DNA of 64,000 nt from JBDRKE01 sp043814315 (GTDB taxonomy: Bacteria > Omnitrophota > Gorgyraeia > Gygaellales > Profunditerraquicolaceae): positions 62,001 through 126,000 of the forward strand of contig JBDRKE010000010.1 of assembly GCA_043814315.1 (NCBI GenBank), given 5' to 3'. Numbering within the stretch: the stretch's first letter is position 1; each line of letters starts with the position of its first letter. The notes below the pieces were generated by a model. The model saw only the letters and a list, made by a program, of their open reading frames with translations. It had not been told where the DNA came from and did no database searches. Position numbers and translations under genes: made by a program. This document shows, in pieces, positions 1 through 8,116 of this stretch.

Positions 1-498
1 GGCGCAGGCAGAAAAATTGCCGAAAACTTTTTGTTTTCGGAGGTTAATGAAGATTTTAAAGCTTATAAGGTGGAGTGCCACCAGCATGCCCCCGAGATTA
101 ATCAGGAATTGTCAAAGTGGGCCGGAAAAAAAGTCAATGTGACCTTTGTGCCGCACCTATTGCCTCTCAACAGAGGCATCTTAACTACGATATACGTCAC
201 AAAAATCAAAAATCCAATGGTTCGACTCCGCTCGCCAAAATCCAAAAACCAAAAGCTGGTTGAGCTTTACAAGAAATTTTATAAGAAAGAACCATTTATC
301 AGGATTCGGGATGAGGGTGATTTTCCCAGGCTCAAAGATGTGGTCAAGACCAATTTTTGCGATATCGGGATTAAAGAAAGCACAAATGCAACCATCATTA
401 TTGCAGCCATAGATAATCTCATCAAAGGGGCCGCAGGCCAGGCAGTGCAGAATATGAATATCATGTATAAGTGGCCGGAACAAACAGCATTATTATAA
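1..498 (+). CDS. argC: N-acetyl-gamma-glutamyl-phosphate reductase, C-terminal part (5' end outside window)
   Basis: NADPH-dependent reductase making N-acetylglutamate semialdehyde, third step of arginine synthesis. The frame is open from base 1 (GAGRKIAENF, the loop after the active-site Cys, which lies upstream). About 165 residues remain, with HAPEINQEL, FVPHLLPLNRGI and the C-terminal KGAAGQAVQNMN typical of ArgC. The segment coded by about 200-255 (Lys/Asn/Ser-rich, after LTTIYVT) is not expected in the family; its DNA is made of the CAAAATCC-type and TTCGACTCCGCTC repeats seen between genes here. First gene of an argC-J-B-D-F-G-H run. The missing start is a window-edge effect. Confidence 0.95.
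   Translation, partial: GAGRKIAENFLFSEVNEDFKAYKVECHQHAPEINQELSKWAGKKVNVTFVPHLLPLNRGILTTIYVTKIKNPMVRLRSPKSKNQKLVELYKKFYKKEPFIRIRDEGDFPRLKDVVKTNFCDIGIKESTNATIIIAAIDNLIKGAAGQAVQNMNIMYKWPEQTALL
200..255. repeat. Repeat insertion inside argC
   Basis: A block of AAAATCC-like units flanking TTCGACTCCGCTCGCC, in frame within argC, adds about 18 residues. The same words occur between genes at 499-630 and 20776-20935. The insertion is inferred from composition and from the intact ArgC motifs on both sides. Confidence 0.7.
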
Positions 499-630
499 AT
501 CCAAATGTTAAAGCACAAAATCCAAAATAAGCCCAAAGCACAAAATTCAAAACTAAAAAGTTTTTGTTTTGAAATTTGAATTTTGGATTTATTTTGTGCT
601 TTGAATTTTGTCATTTGAATTTTTATTATT
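499..630. repeat. Long inverted repeat of A/T-rich heptamers
   Basis: Gap between argC and argJ. The left part is CAAAATCC/AAAGCACAAAATTC-type units, the right part their complement (GAATTTTGGATTT, TTTTGTGCTTTGAATTTTG), so the gap can fold into one long imperfect hairpin. A close relative of the right arm recurs at 40083-40140 and a shorter one at 14512-14538. Confidence 0.8.
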
Positions 631-1767
631 ATGAAGATATATAAAAGGGCGATTTTGCCAAAGGGGTTTCAGGCAAACGCGCTGGCCTGTGGCATTAAGA
701 AATCAAGAAAACCGGATTTGGCTTTATTTTACTCTTTGTATCCGGCCAAGGCGTCTTGTAAGTTTACGGCTAACAAAATCCTGGCGGCTCCCATTCGGGT
801 CAATAAGCTCCATCTGAAGAATAATAATTTTTTTCAAGCCGTTATTGTGAATAGCGGAAATGCAAATTGTTTTAACGGCCGACAGGGGCTCAAAGATGCC
901 GGCGAAGTGGCCAGGAAATTGGCAGATTCTTTGGGCATTAAGAAAAGTGAAGTCTTATTGGCTTCTACGGGGATTATAGGAAAGCGGCTTCCTGTCGCAA
1001 AGATTCAGCGGGCCCTGCCGGAATTAATCAGCGGATTATCTAAGCAGGGAGTCGATAAGGCTAAATATGCGATTATAACCACCGATACATTCGCTAAGAC
1101 AATTACAGTGCGTTTCCTTATCGGTGGCCGGACGGTTACGATCTGCGGCGTTGCCAAGGGTGCGGGGATGATCGCGCCGGATATGGCGACCATGTTAACC
1201 TTCATCTTTACGGACGCGCATATCAGCCAGGGTGCGCTTCATAGAGCTCTGGGGATTTGCGTGGAGGATTCTTTCAACTGTATTACGGTAGACGGTTGCA
1301 TGAGCACCAATGATAGCGTTATCATGTTGGCCAATGGTTCTGCCAAAAATGTTTTGATAGGCCAAGGTAAAAATTTCAATCTTTTTGTTCGGGCACTCAG
1401 GAGCGCGTGTCTTGAACTGGCCAAGATGATTGTCAAGGATGCGGAAGGCGCGTCAAAATTTATACGAATCAAGGTTGATCAGGCGAGAAGTTTCCAGGAA
1501 GCCAAAAGACTGGCCTTGGCGATAGCTAACTCCAGCCTTTTTAAAACCGCTTGCTTCGGCCAGAACCCTAATTTTGGCAGGATTGTGGCGGCCATGGGTT
1601 CCTGTGGCATAGACTTAAAAGAAGAAGATCTAAAGATGAAAGTCAGCTCTCTGGAGAAAAGAGAAATAACCGTCAACATATCGGTGAACCGGGGTAAATT
1701 CTCAGCCGTTGTTTACACGTCGGATTTGACGCCCGAGTATGTCCGGATAAATGCGGCGTATAATTAA
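631..1767 (+). CDS. argJ: Glutamate N-acetyltransferase / ornithine acetyltransferase
   Basis: Transfers the acetyl group of N-acetylornithine back to glutamate; bifunctional family members also use acetyl-CoA. The self-cleavage site is clear: KGAGMIAPDMATML, with Thr187 as the expected nucleophile at the new N-terminus of the beta chain. Other family marks are VNSGNANC, ASTGIIGKRLP, DGCMSTNDSV and the C-terminal YTSDLTPEYVRINAAY. At 378 residues it is a little shorter than the usual 390-410. ATG start; no strong Shine-Dalgarno is seen because the repeat at 499-630 runs up to the start. Its presence means no argE deacetylase is needed. Confidence 0.97.
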   Translation: MKIYKRAILPKGFQANALACGIKKSRKPDLALFYSLYPAKASCKFTANKILAAPIRVNKLHLKNNNFFQAVIVNSGNANCFNGRQGLKDAGEVARKLADSLGIKKSEVLLASTGIIGKRLPVAKIQRALPELISGLSKQGVDKAKYAIITTDTFAKTITVRFLIGGRTVTICGVAKGAGMIAPDMATMLTFIFTDAHISQGALHRALGICVEDSFNCITVDGCMSTNDSVIMLANGSAKNVLIGQGKNFNLFVRALRSACLELAKMIVKDAEGASKFIRIKVDQARSFQEAKRLALAIANSSLFKTACFGQNPNFGRIVAAMGSCGIDLKEEDLKMKVSSLEKREITVNISVNRGKFSAVVYTSDLTPEYVRINAAYN

Positions 1768-1919
1768 AAGGTTGCGTCTATCGGTTGTGGTTGCGCAGCT
1801 TGAATCGTTTCGCGTCAGACGCAAGAGGTGCCGTTTGACGGTAAACATATAACGATACGATCCGCGCAACCGATGGACGTTTGACGTTATTTTAGCGGAT
1901 TGCTTAAACAAGGAAAAAA
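1768..1919. repeat. Imperfect palindrome between argJ and argB
   Basis: CGTCTATCGGTTG at 1775-1787 pairs with CAACCGATGGACG at 1867-1879 (13 positions, one G-U), enclosing an inner GCGTC-A-GACGC hairpin. No gene seen. It could be a structured leader of argB or another dispersed repeat. Confidence 0.65.
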
Positions 1920-2774
1920 ATGGAAGAAGCGATAAAAAAAGCTGATGTTTTGATCGAGGCTTTACCCTACATTAAGAAATTCCATAAGAAAGTCATAGTG
2001 ATTAAGTATGGAGGAAGCATACTGGGGGAGGAGAAGATTAGAAAAGGTATTCTGGAGGATATCGTTTTCTTGAATTTTATGGGCTTAAGGCCCGTGCTTG
2101 TCCATGGAGGGGGCCCGAACATCAGCGACCGCATGCGCGCAAGCGGCAGGAAAACCGATTTTGTAGATGGCATGCGGGTAACCGATGAAGAGACCCTAGG
2201 GCTTGTGGAAGAAGAGCTGCAGAGTCTGAATGAGGCTATCGTCAAAGAGATATCTGACATAGGCGCGAAAGCCATCGGTTTGAACGGTAAAGATAACAAC
2301 ATCATTCAGGTTATAAAGAAAAAAGCCAAGATAGACCTGGGGCTGGTGGGCCACATCGTGGGCATTGACAATACCCCCATTTTGGATGAATTGAAAAAGG
2401 ATAGGATTGTGGTCATTTTACCCATGGGAAAAGGCAGGGACAAGAAAACCTACAATGTGAATGCCGATGAAGCAGCTTGTTACATAGCCACAAGTTTAGA
2501 AGCAGAAAAGCTGGTTATTCTGACTAATGTCAAAGGGATTATGCGCAATGCGGATGATCCCAATTCATTCATATCCACCCTGACCATCGAGGAGACAAAA
2601 GGGCTCATTGAAAATAATATTGTTTTACAGGGCATGATCCCTAAAGTTTGCGCCTGTATAGAGGCGTTGGAAAAAGGTGTTAAAAAGACACATATTGTGG
2701 ATGCCCGCATCCCGCACGGCCTGCTTCTTGAGATATTTACGGATCAGGGCATTGGTACAGAGATAGGTAAATAG
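1920..2774 (+). CDS. argB: N-acetylglutamate kinase
   Basis: Amino-acid kinase family enzyme that phosphorylates N-acetylglutamate. Motifs: VIKYGGSIL near the N-terminus (phosphate-binding Lys), VLVHGGGPNIS (substrate loop), NVNADEAACYIATSLEAEKLVILTNV split over the ATP site, and the C-terminal HGLLLEIFTDQGIGTEI. The extra N-terminal helix (about residues 1-20, ADVLIEALPYIKKF) is the feature that, in characterised NAGKs, goes with hexamers and arginine feedback inhibition, so allosteric control of the pathway here is a reasonable inference. 284 residues, normal length. Confidence 0.97.
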   Translation: MEEAIKKADVLIEALPYIKKFHKKVIVIKYGGSILGEEKIRKGILEDIVFLNFMGLRPVLVHGGGPNISDRMRASGRKTDFVDGMRVTDEETLGLVEEELQSLNEAIVKEISDIGAKAIGLNGKDNNIIQVIKKKAKIDLGLVGHIVGIDNTPILDELKKDRIVVILPMGKGRDKKTYNVNADEAACYIATSLEAEKLVILTNVKGIMRNADDPNSFISTLTIEETKGLIENNIVLQGMIPKVCACIEALEKGVKKTHIVDARIPHGLLLEIFTDQGIGTEIGK

Positions 2775-2790
2775 TTCAAAGTTCATAGTC

Positions 2791-3966
2791 ATGAAAAAAG
2801 AAGAAGTATTTCAGGCGTACAAAGATTTCATTATGCCGACCTACACCAAGGTGCCTTTGATTTTTGTCAAAGGCAAGGGGTCGTATCTCTGGGACATTCA
2901 GGGGAAAGCCTATTTAGATTTTTTCCCGGGTTGGGGCGTGGGGAATCTTGGCCATTGTCATCCCAAAGTGATGCAGGCGGTCCGGGACCAGGTCTCAAAA
3001 TTGATATTCATCCCGAATAATTACTACCACGTCCCGCAGGCGAAACTCGCCCGAGAGATAATCTATTGGACGTATCCTGCTAAAGTTTTTTTCTGCAATT
3101 CCGGTGCCGAGGCCAATGAAGCGGCGATTAAATTTTCCAGAAAGTTCGGCGCAGGCCGATACGAGATTATCACATTTGAAAACTCCTTTCACGGCAGAAC
3201 GCTAGGCGCCCTGGCCGCTACAGGCCAAAAAATTTATCAGCAGGGGTTTCAGCCTCTGCCTGAAGGTTTTAAAACGGTAAAGTTTAACGATCTTGAGGCG
3301 GTCAGGCAGGCCATCAGCGATAAAACTGTGGCTATTCTGTTAGAGCTCATCCAGGGAGAAGGCGGTATCCATGTGGCGCAAAAAGAGTTTGTTTCAGGAT
3401 TACGAAAGATCTGTGATGAAAAGAAGCTGCTTCTTATCGTGGATGAGGTTCAGACAGGCATAGGCCGGACCGGAAAATTATTCTGTTACCAGCATTTCGA
3501 TGTCGTTGTGGATATAATGACTCTGGCTAAGGCTTTAGGAGGAGGTCTCCCTATCGGCGCCATGGTCGTCAGGAAGGAGATTGCCGATACGCTGCAACCG
3601 GGGATGCATGCCTCGACATTTGGCGGAGGGCCGGTTATCTGCAAGGCAGCCCTAGCTGTCTTAAGAACCATACAGAAAGAAAAGATTCTCACGCATGTTA
3701 ATAAAATGAGCGGTTACCTTTTTTTGAAACTTCAGACTTTAAAAGAAAAACATCCCGTCATCAAAGAAGTGAGGGGTAAAGGTTTTATGGCTGGCATCGA
3801 ATTAATTAGAGAGGGAAAGGGCGTTGTTGAAAAATGCATGGAGAAAGGTCTTTTGATCAATTGTACGCACGAGAAGGTGTTGCGGCTGATGCCGGCTTTA
3901 AATATTACCAGAAAAGAGACGGATAGGGCCATCGCTATTTTGGATGAGGTACTCAAAGGTTTTTAA
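2791..3966 (+). CDS. argD: Acetylornithine aminotransferase
   Basis: PLP enzyme converting N-acetylglutamate semialdehyde to N-acetylornithine with glutamate as amino donor. Class III aminotransferase signatures: FFPGWGVGNLGHCHP, FCNSGAEANEAAIK, ENSFHGRT, LLIVDEVQTGIGRTGK and TLAKALGGGLPIGAMV, which carries the PLP Schiff-base lysine. 391 residues, full length. It starts 16 nt after argB and ends one base before the argF start. Such enzymes sometimes also act as succinyldiaminopimelate aminotransferase, but the DapL gene at 12080 makes that unnecessary. Confidence 0.96.
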   Translation: MKKEEVFQAYKDFIMPTYTKVPLIFVKGKGSYLWDIQGKAYLDFFPGWGVGNLGHCHPKVMQAVRDQVSKLIFIPNNYYHVPQAKLAREIIYWTYPAKVFFCNSGAEANEAAIKFSRKFGAGRYEIITFENSFHGRTLGALAATGQKIYQQGFQPLPEGFKTVKFNDLEAVRQAISDKTVAILLELIQGEGGIHVAQKEFVSGLRKICDEKKLLLIVDEVQTGIGRTGKLFCYQHFDVVVDIMTLAKALGGGLPIGAMVVRKEIADTLQPGMHASTFGGGPVICKAALAVLRTIQKEKILTHVNKMSGYLFLKLQTLKEKHPVIKEVRGKGFMAGIELIREGKGVVEKCMEKGLLINCTHEKVLRLMPALNITRKETDRAIAILDEVLKGF

Positions 3967-3967
3967 T

Positions 3968-4882
3968 ATGAAAAAGGACTTGATTTCCGTAGCACAACTA
4001 AGCACAAACGATATTGAAGAGGTCTTTAATCTCACAGACCGACTGAAAGAAGACAGGCCTAAATTCAGCCGTGTCCTGTCGGGCAGGACGCTGGCGTTGA
4101 TATTCCAAAAGCCCTCTAACCGGACCAGGGTTTCTTTTGAGGTCGGGATGTACCAGTTGGGCGGGAACTCTTTGTATCTTGCCCCTGATGAGATTAATCT
4201 GGGCGTCAGGGAGTCCATAAAAGATGTGGCTCGGACCCTTTCCAGATACGTGGACGGTATCGTATTAAGGACATTTGAACATAGAAATGTTTTAGAAATG
4301 GCTCGATATTCGGACAAGCCTGTCATCAACGGCTTATCCGATTTTTCGCATCCTTGTCAGGCCCTGGCTGATGTGTACACCATAAGAGAAAAGCTCAAAA
4401 TCCTGAAAGGCAAAACCTTGGCTTATGTCGGAGACGGCAATAATGTTTGCAATTCGCTGCTGTACGCTTGCGCCAGAGCGGGGCTCAACATGAAAGTGGG
4501 CTCACCCAGGGGCTTTGAACCGAAAAATTCTGTTTTTAAAGAAGCAAAGCGATTTGCCAAGGCAACCCATGCCGCGATAGAATTATTCCATAATCCTAAA
4601 GAGGCGGTCAAAGGTTCGGATGTCATATATACGGATGTCTGGGCCAGCATGGGCCAGGAAAAAGAAACTCAATCAAGGAAAAAAGTATTTAAGCCTTTTC
4701 AGGTCAATAAGGATTTGGCCCGATTGGCAAAACCCGCTGCCTTGATTATGCATTGCCTGCCGGCTCACAGAGGCGATGAGATTACGGATGAAGTTCTGGA
4801 GGGAGCGAATTCCATCGTATTTGACCAGGCGGAAAACAGAATGCATGTACAGAAAGCGATTCTCATCATGTTATTGAAATAG
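3968..4882 (+). CDS. argF: Ornithine carbamoyltransferase
   Basis: Makes citrulline from ornithine and carbamoyl phosphate. The carbamoyl-phosphate loop reads SNRTRVSFE in place of the common STRTR; the family marks FSHPCQALADVYTI (HPCQ) and MHCLPAHRGDEI (HCLP, ornithine side) are intact. About 304 residues, normal. I chose the ATG at 3968 over an in-frame upstream codon because MKKDLISVAQLS matches the usual start and lies just after the argD stop. Confidence 0.96.
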   Translation: MKKDLISVAQLSTNDIEEVFNLTDRLKEDRPKFSRVLSGRTLALIFQKPSNRTRVSFEVGMYQLGGNSLYLAPDEINLGVRESIKDVARTLSRYVDGIVLRTFEHRNVLEMARYSDKPVINGLSDFSHPCQALADVYTIREKLKILKGKTLAYVGDGNNVCNSLLYACARAGLNMKVGSPRGFEPKNSVFKEAKRFAKATHAAIELFHNPKEAVKGSDVIYTDVWASMGQEKETQSRKKVFKPFQVNKDLARLAKPAALIMHCLPAHRGDEITDEVLEGANSIVFDQAENRMHVQKAILIMLLK

Positions 4883-4912
4883 AGGAGAAATATTTTACCA
4901 GGGAGGGATGTC

Positions 4913-5314
4913 ATGCCAAACAAAAAAGGATATTCCTTGCTCGAGGTGATTATTGCCGTAGTCATCGTCAGTATCATAGCCGCTTTATCTTTGACCTATT
5001 ATAATAACATAAAAGAAGCTACGTTGGACAAACAGGCCAAAGCGGATTTGAAGCTGTTGCGATCCGCTCAAATGAGCTATAAGATGGATAATAATAACGT
5101 TTATTATCCATCAGGCGGCAGCAGCTCAAATCTAGGTGATATTAATAATAATTTGAAAGTGAACCTTCCGACGGCTGCTACCCGGGCCTGGAATTTTCGG
5201 GTTTGGTCAAGCGGATGCAACAGGGCCACCAGAAATGGAGACAATGGAAGGAGCTGGTATCTTACAATAAATGATGCTGACGGAGAACCCGATGCGGGAG
5301 CAGGATGCCCATGA
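4913..5314 (+). CDS. Type IV prepilin-like protein within the arginine operon
   Basis: 133 residues beginning MPNKKGYSLLEVIIAVVIV, a class-III prepilin signal: short basic leader, cleavage after Gly, aromatic +1, Glu at +5, then about 20 hydrophobic residues. The C-terminal domain holds two Cys and a WYLTINDADGEPDAGAGCP tail. It resembles the pilin at 35313 (both have an NLKV segment, a Cys-ATR stretch and a terminal CP), so the two are paralogues. It starts 30 nt after argF behind a GGGAGGGATGTC ribosome-binding region and its TGA overlaps the argG start, so it appears to be co-transcribed with the arginine genes. Function there is unknown. Confidence 0.88.
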   Translation: MPNKKGYSLLEVIIAVVIVSIIAALSLTYYNNIKEATLDKQAKADLKLLRSAQMSYKMDNNNVYYPSGGSSSNLGDINNNLKVNLPTAATRAWNFRVWSSGCNRATRNGDNGRSWYLTINDADGEPDAGAGCP

Positions 5315-6495
5315 TGAAAAAAGTTATCTTAGCCTATTCGGGGGGTTTAGACACATCCTGTGCCATACGGTGGCTTAAGGAGCAAGGACTTGAGGTTATT
5401 TGTTTTGTGGCTGATTTGGGTCAGGGGTTAAGCCAGGGAGAAGATTTTGAGGAGATCGAGGCGAGAGCCTTGGCTGCCGGTGCTTCAAAAGTCTATATTA
5501 AAGATCTTCAGGATGAATTCGTGGAAGATTTTATTCTGCCGGCCCTTAAGGCCCATGCGGTCTATGAAGGAAAATATTTATTGGCCACAGCCTTGGGCAG
5601 GCCTTTGATTGCCAAATACCTGGTTCAGATAGCCCATAAGGAAAAAGCGGATGCCGTGGCCCACGGATGCACCGGAAAGGGGAATGATCAGGTGCGGTTT
5701 GAGGTTACGGCAGGGATTCTGGATCCCAAACTGGAGGTCATCGCGCCTGTACGGGAGTGGGAGTTTAAATCCAGAGAAGAGGAGATAGAGTACGCCCACA
5801 TGTATAATATTCCCATAGATGTCACTAAGAAGAAACCCTATAGCATTGACAGAAATATCTGGGGTATCAGCATTGAAGCGGGTATCTTGGAGAATTTAGA
5901 GCAGGAGCCTCCGGAGGATGCCTATCTTATCACGAAGAGCCCGACTTCCCAGTCGACTTACCCGAAATATATCGAGATTTATTTTGAAAAGGGTGTGCCC
6001 AAAAAGGTGGATGGCAAAACCTATAGATTAAAAAATTTGATCAACCATCTTAATGAGTTAGGAGGTTCCCACGGCGTGGGAAGAACCGACCTTGTGGAGA
6101 ACAGGTTGGTGGGAATCAAATCCAGAGAGATTTATGAAGCGCCCGGGGCCACCATCCTTTATGCGGCGCATAAGGAATTAGAGAGCCTGGTCCTGGACAG
6201 AGAGCTCGCGCACTTCAAGGAGATAGTTTCGCTTAAATATGCGGAGTTGGTCTACTACGGGCTCTGGCATTCACCCCTTAAGGAAGCCCTGGATAAATTT
6301 GTGGATGCGACGCAAAAACACGTGACAGGTTCCATAAAACTAAAATTGTTTAAGGGAAATTGCGTGGCTGCGGCAAGAAAATCCAAACACTCCCTTTACA
6401 AAAAGGAATTAAGCACCTACGGGAAAGCGGATAAATTCGACCAGAAATTAGCAGAGGGATTTATTAAGTTGTGGGGGATGCCGTATAAAAGATAA
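5311..6495 (+). CDS. argG: Argininosuccinate synthase
   Basis: ATP-dependent joining of citrulline and aspartate. The N-terminal PP-loop AYSGGLDTS binds ATP; GCTGKGNDQVRFE, DRNIWGISIEAG and GVGRTDLVENRLVGIKSRE are family signatures. About 394 residues, normal. Three in-frame ATGs (5305, 5311, 5314) are possible; 5311 overlaps the prepilin stop as ATGA and sits at good distance from the GGGAGCAGG at 5296-5304. Translational coupling to the prepilin is likely. Confidence 0.97.
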   Translation: MMKKVILAYSGGLDTSCAIRWLKEQGLEVICFVADLGQGLSQGEDFEEIEARALAAGASKVYIKDLQDEFVEDFILPALKAHAVYEGKYLLATALGRPLIAKYLVQIAHKEKADAVAHGCTGKGNDQVRFEVTAGILDPKLEVIAPVREWEFKSREEEIEYAHMYNIPIDVTKKKPYSIDRNIWGISIEAGILENLEQEPPEDAYLITKSPTSQSTYPKYIEIYFEKGVPKKVDGKTYRLKNLINHLNELGGSHGVGRTDLVENRLVGIKSREIYEAPGATILYAAHKELESLVLDRELAHFKEIVSLKYAELVYYGLWHSPLKEALDKFVDATQKHVTGSIKLKLFKGNCVAAARKSKHSLYKKELSTYGKADKFDQKLAEGFIKLWGMPYKR

Positions 6496-6532
6496 ATCCA
6501 AAATTCAAAATCCAAAACTAAAGAGGAGTAAA

Positions 6533-7822
6533 ATGGCGAAGAAATTATGGGGAGGTAGATTCAGTAAAAAGGCTCATCCCCTGACGGAAGAGTTTACAAA
6601 ATCCATTTCGTTTGATTACAAACTGTTACATTATGATATTGCAGGGTCTCTGGCGCACGTAGGTATCCTGAAAAGCGCGGGAATCATTTCAGCTGTGGAG
6701 GCTGCAAAGATTTCCCAGGGGCTTAAGTCCATCAAGTTCGACTCTAGGCTTGCGGATTATCAAGAGGATGTCCATACTTTCATTCAGAACCAATTGCATA
6801 GGAGAATCGGGAAACTGGCGTTGAAATTACACACAGCACGCTCAAGAAATGATCAGGTCGTCTTTTCCACGAAAATGTATTGCAAGGATAACCTTAAAAA
6901 GCTAATACAGGAGATCGATGGTTTTAGCAGCGCTTTAGGAACTCAGGTGAAGAAGCAAGCTCAGCTTATTCTCCCCGGGTTTACCCATTTGCAGCATGCT
7001 CAGCCGGTTTACCTGAAGGACTATCTGAATGCTTACGCGTTGATGCTTAACCGGGACAAAAAAAGACTGGAGCTCATCCAAAAGAATGAGAAAGCGACAT
7101 TAGGAGCCGGTGCCCTTGCCGGTACACCTATTGCCGCTTTAAAATACGCTAAGTTCGCTACGGCCAATTCATTGGATGCCGTAAGCAATAGAGATTTTGT
7201 CTTGGAAATCATCAGCGCCTTGTCTATCCTAGCCATGCATTTATCAAGGTTGGCTGAAGATTTGATTATTTGGTCCACCAAGGAATTTGACTTCGTGGAG
7301 ATTGACGAGGCTTTTTGCACAGGCAGTTCTCTGATGCCACAGAAGAAAAATCCTGATGTGCTGGAGTTGGTGAGAGGCTATGCAGGAAGGCTTTATGGTA
7401 ATCTGGTAAGTGTTCTAACGATGATGAAGGGGTTACCGCTGACTTATAACAGAGATATGCAATTGGATAAGGAACCTTTGTTTGATTCATTTGAAATCGT
7501 TTCCAGGGAATTAAAAGTATTAACCGGGCTCATCGAGACGCTTAAATTCAATGAGAAGAAAATAAAAGAACACTTAAAGGATGAGTCTTTATATGCCACT
7601 GATTTAGTGTATTATCTTGTCGATAGAAAGATTCCCTTTAAAGAGGCGCATACGGCTATCGGCAAATTAGTGAAATATTCTCTGGATCATGGAATCCAGA
7701 TCAAAGACATGCCGGAAAGTTTATTGAACAAGTTTTCGAATAAAATTGTTAAAAAAGAAATAATAAAATTATTCGATCCGTTAGTTTCTGTCAGGTCGAA
7801 AAAGTCAATTAAGAGGAAATAA
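6533..7822 (+). CDS. argH: Argininosuccinate lyase
   Basis: Last arginine step, fumarate elimination. The fumarase/aspartase signature GSSLMPQKKNPDVLELVRG is present, with HTARSRNDQV and the catalytic-His region FTHLQHAQPV. 429 residues, about 25-30 shorter than most bacterial ArgH at the C-terminus. A GAGGAG ribosome-binding site precedes the ATG. The 37-nt gap from argG begins with AAATCCAAAATTCAAAATCC repeat units. Last gene of the arginine run. Confidence 0.96.
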   Translation: MAKKLWGGRFSKKAHPLTEEFTKSISFDYKLLHYDIAGSLAHVGILKSAGIISAVEAAKISQGLKSIKFDSRLADYQEDVHTFIQNQLHRRIGKLALKLHTARSRNDQVVFSTKMYCKDNLKKLIQEIDGFSSALGTQVKKQAQLILPGFTHLQHAQPVYLKDYLNAYALMLNRDKKRLELIQKNEKATLGAGALAGTPIAALKYAKFATANSLDAVSNRDFVLEIISALSILAMHLSRLAEDLIIWSTKEFDFVEIDEAFCTGSSLMPQKKNPDVLELVRGYAGRLYGNLVSVLTMMKGLPLTYNRDMQLDKEPLFDSFEIVSRELKVLTGLIETLKFNEKKIKEHLKDESLYATDLVYYLVDRKIPFKEAHTAIGKLVKYSLDHGIQIKDMPESLLNKFSNKIVKKEIIKLFDPLVSVRSKKSIKRK

Positions 7823-7854
7823 GTAGCGGGTGGCTTGGACTGATGAGTATAAAA

Positions 7855-8087
7855 ATGCACCTGGCGAGGTGCGAGCGAATGGAGCTTTTAGCAAGAGGAG
7901 CTTGAGCATTTGAGGGAATCTCGAGGTCAACGCGAAGCGTTGGCAATCTCGGGACGGCTGTGGGTGTCTGAGCGACGAGCGAGAGCGCGAGGAGCGAGTT
8001 CCGCAGACGCCGAAAATGCGAAAGAACTCTTGCGTCCTGAGCGAAGCGAAGGAAAAGCGACCTGAGCGAGCAGCTTGGCAGGTGCAT
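7855..8087. repeat. Nested inverted-repeat element between argH and lysA
   Basis: The 294-base gap has no credible gene. It holds concentric complementary arms: ATGCACCTG 7855-7863 with CAGGTGCAT 8079-8087; GCAAGAG 7891-7897 with CTCTTGC 8027-8033; GCATTT 7906-7911 with AAATGC 8014-8019; inside these a CAACGC-GAA-GCGTTG hairpin (7928-7942) and a GTCTG/CAGAC pair (7966-7970, 8004-8008). It is G+C-richer than its surroundings and full of GAGCGA words. It could be a structured RNA or several repeats inserted into each other's loops. Confidence 0.7.
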
Positions 8088-8116
8088 GTAACCGTCAAAT
8101 AGTTTGGTAAGATTCC

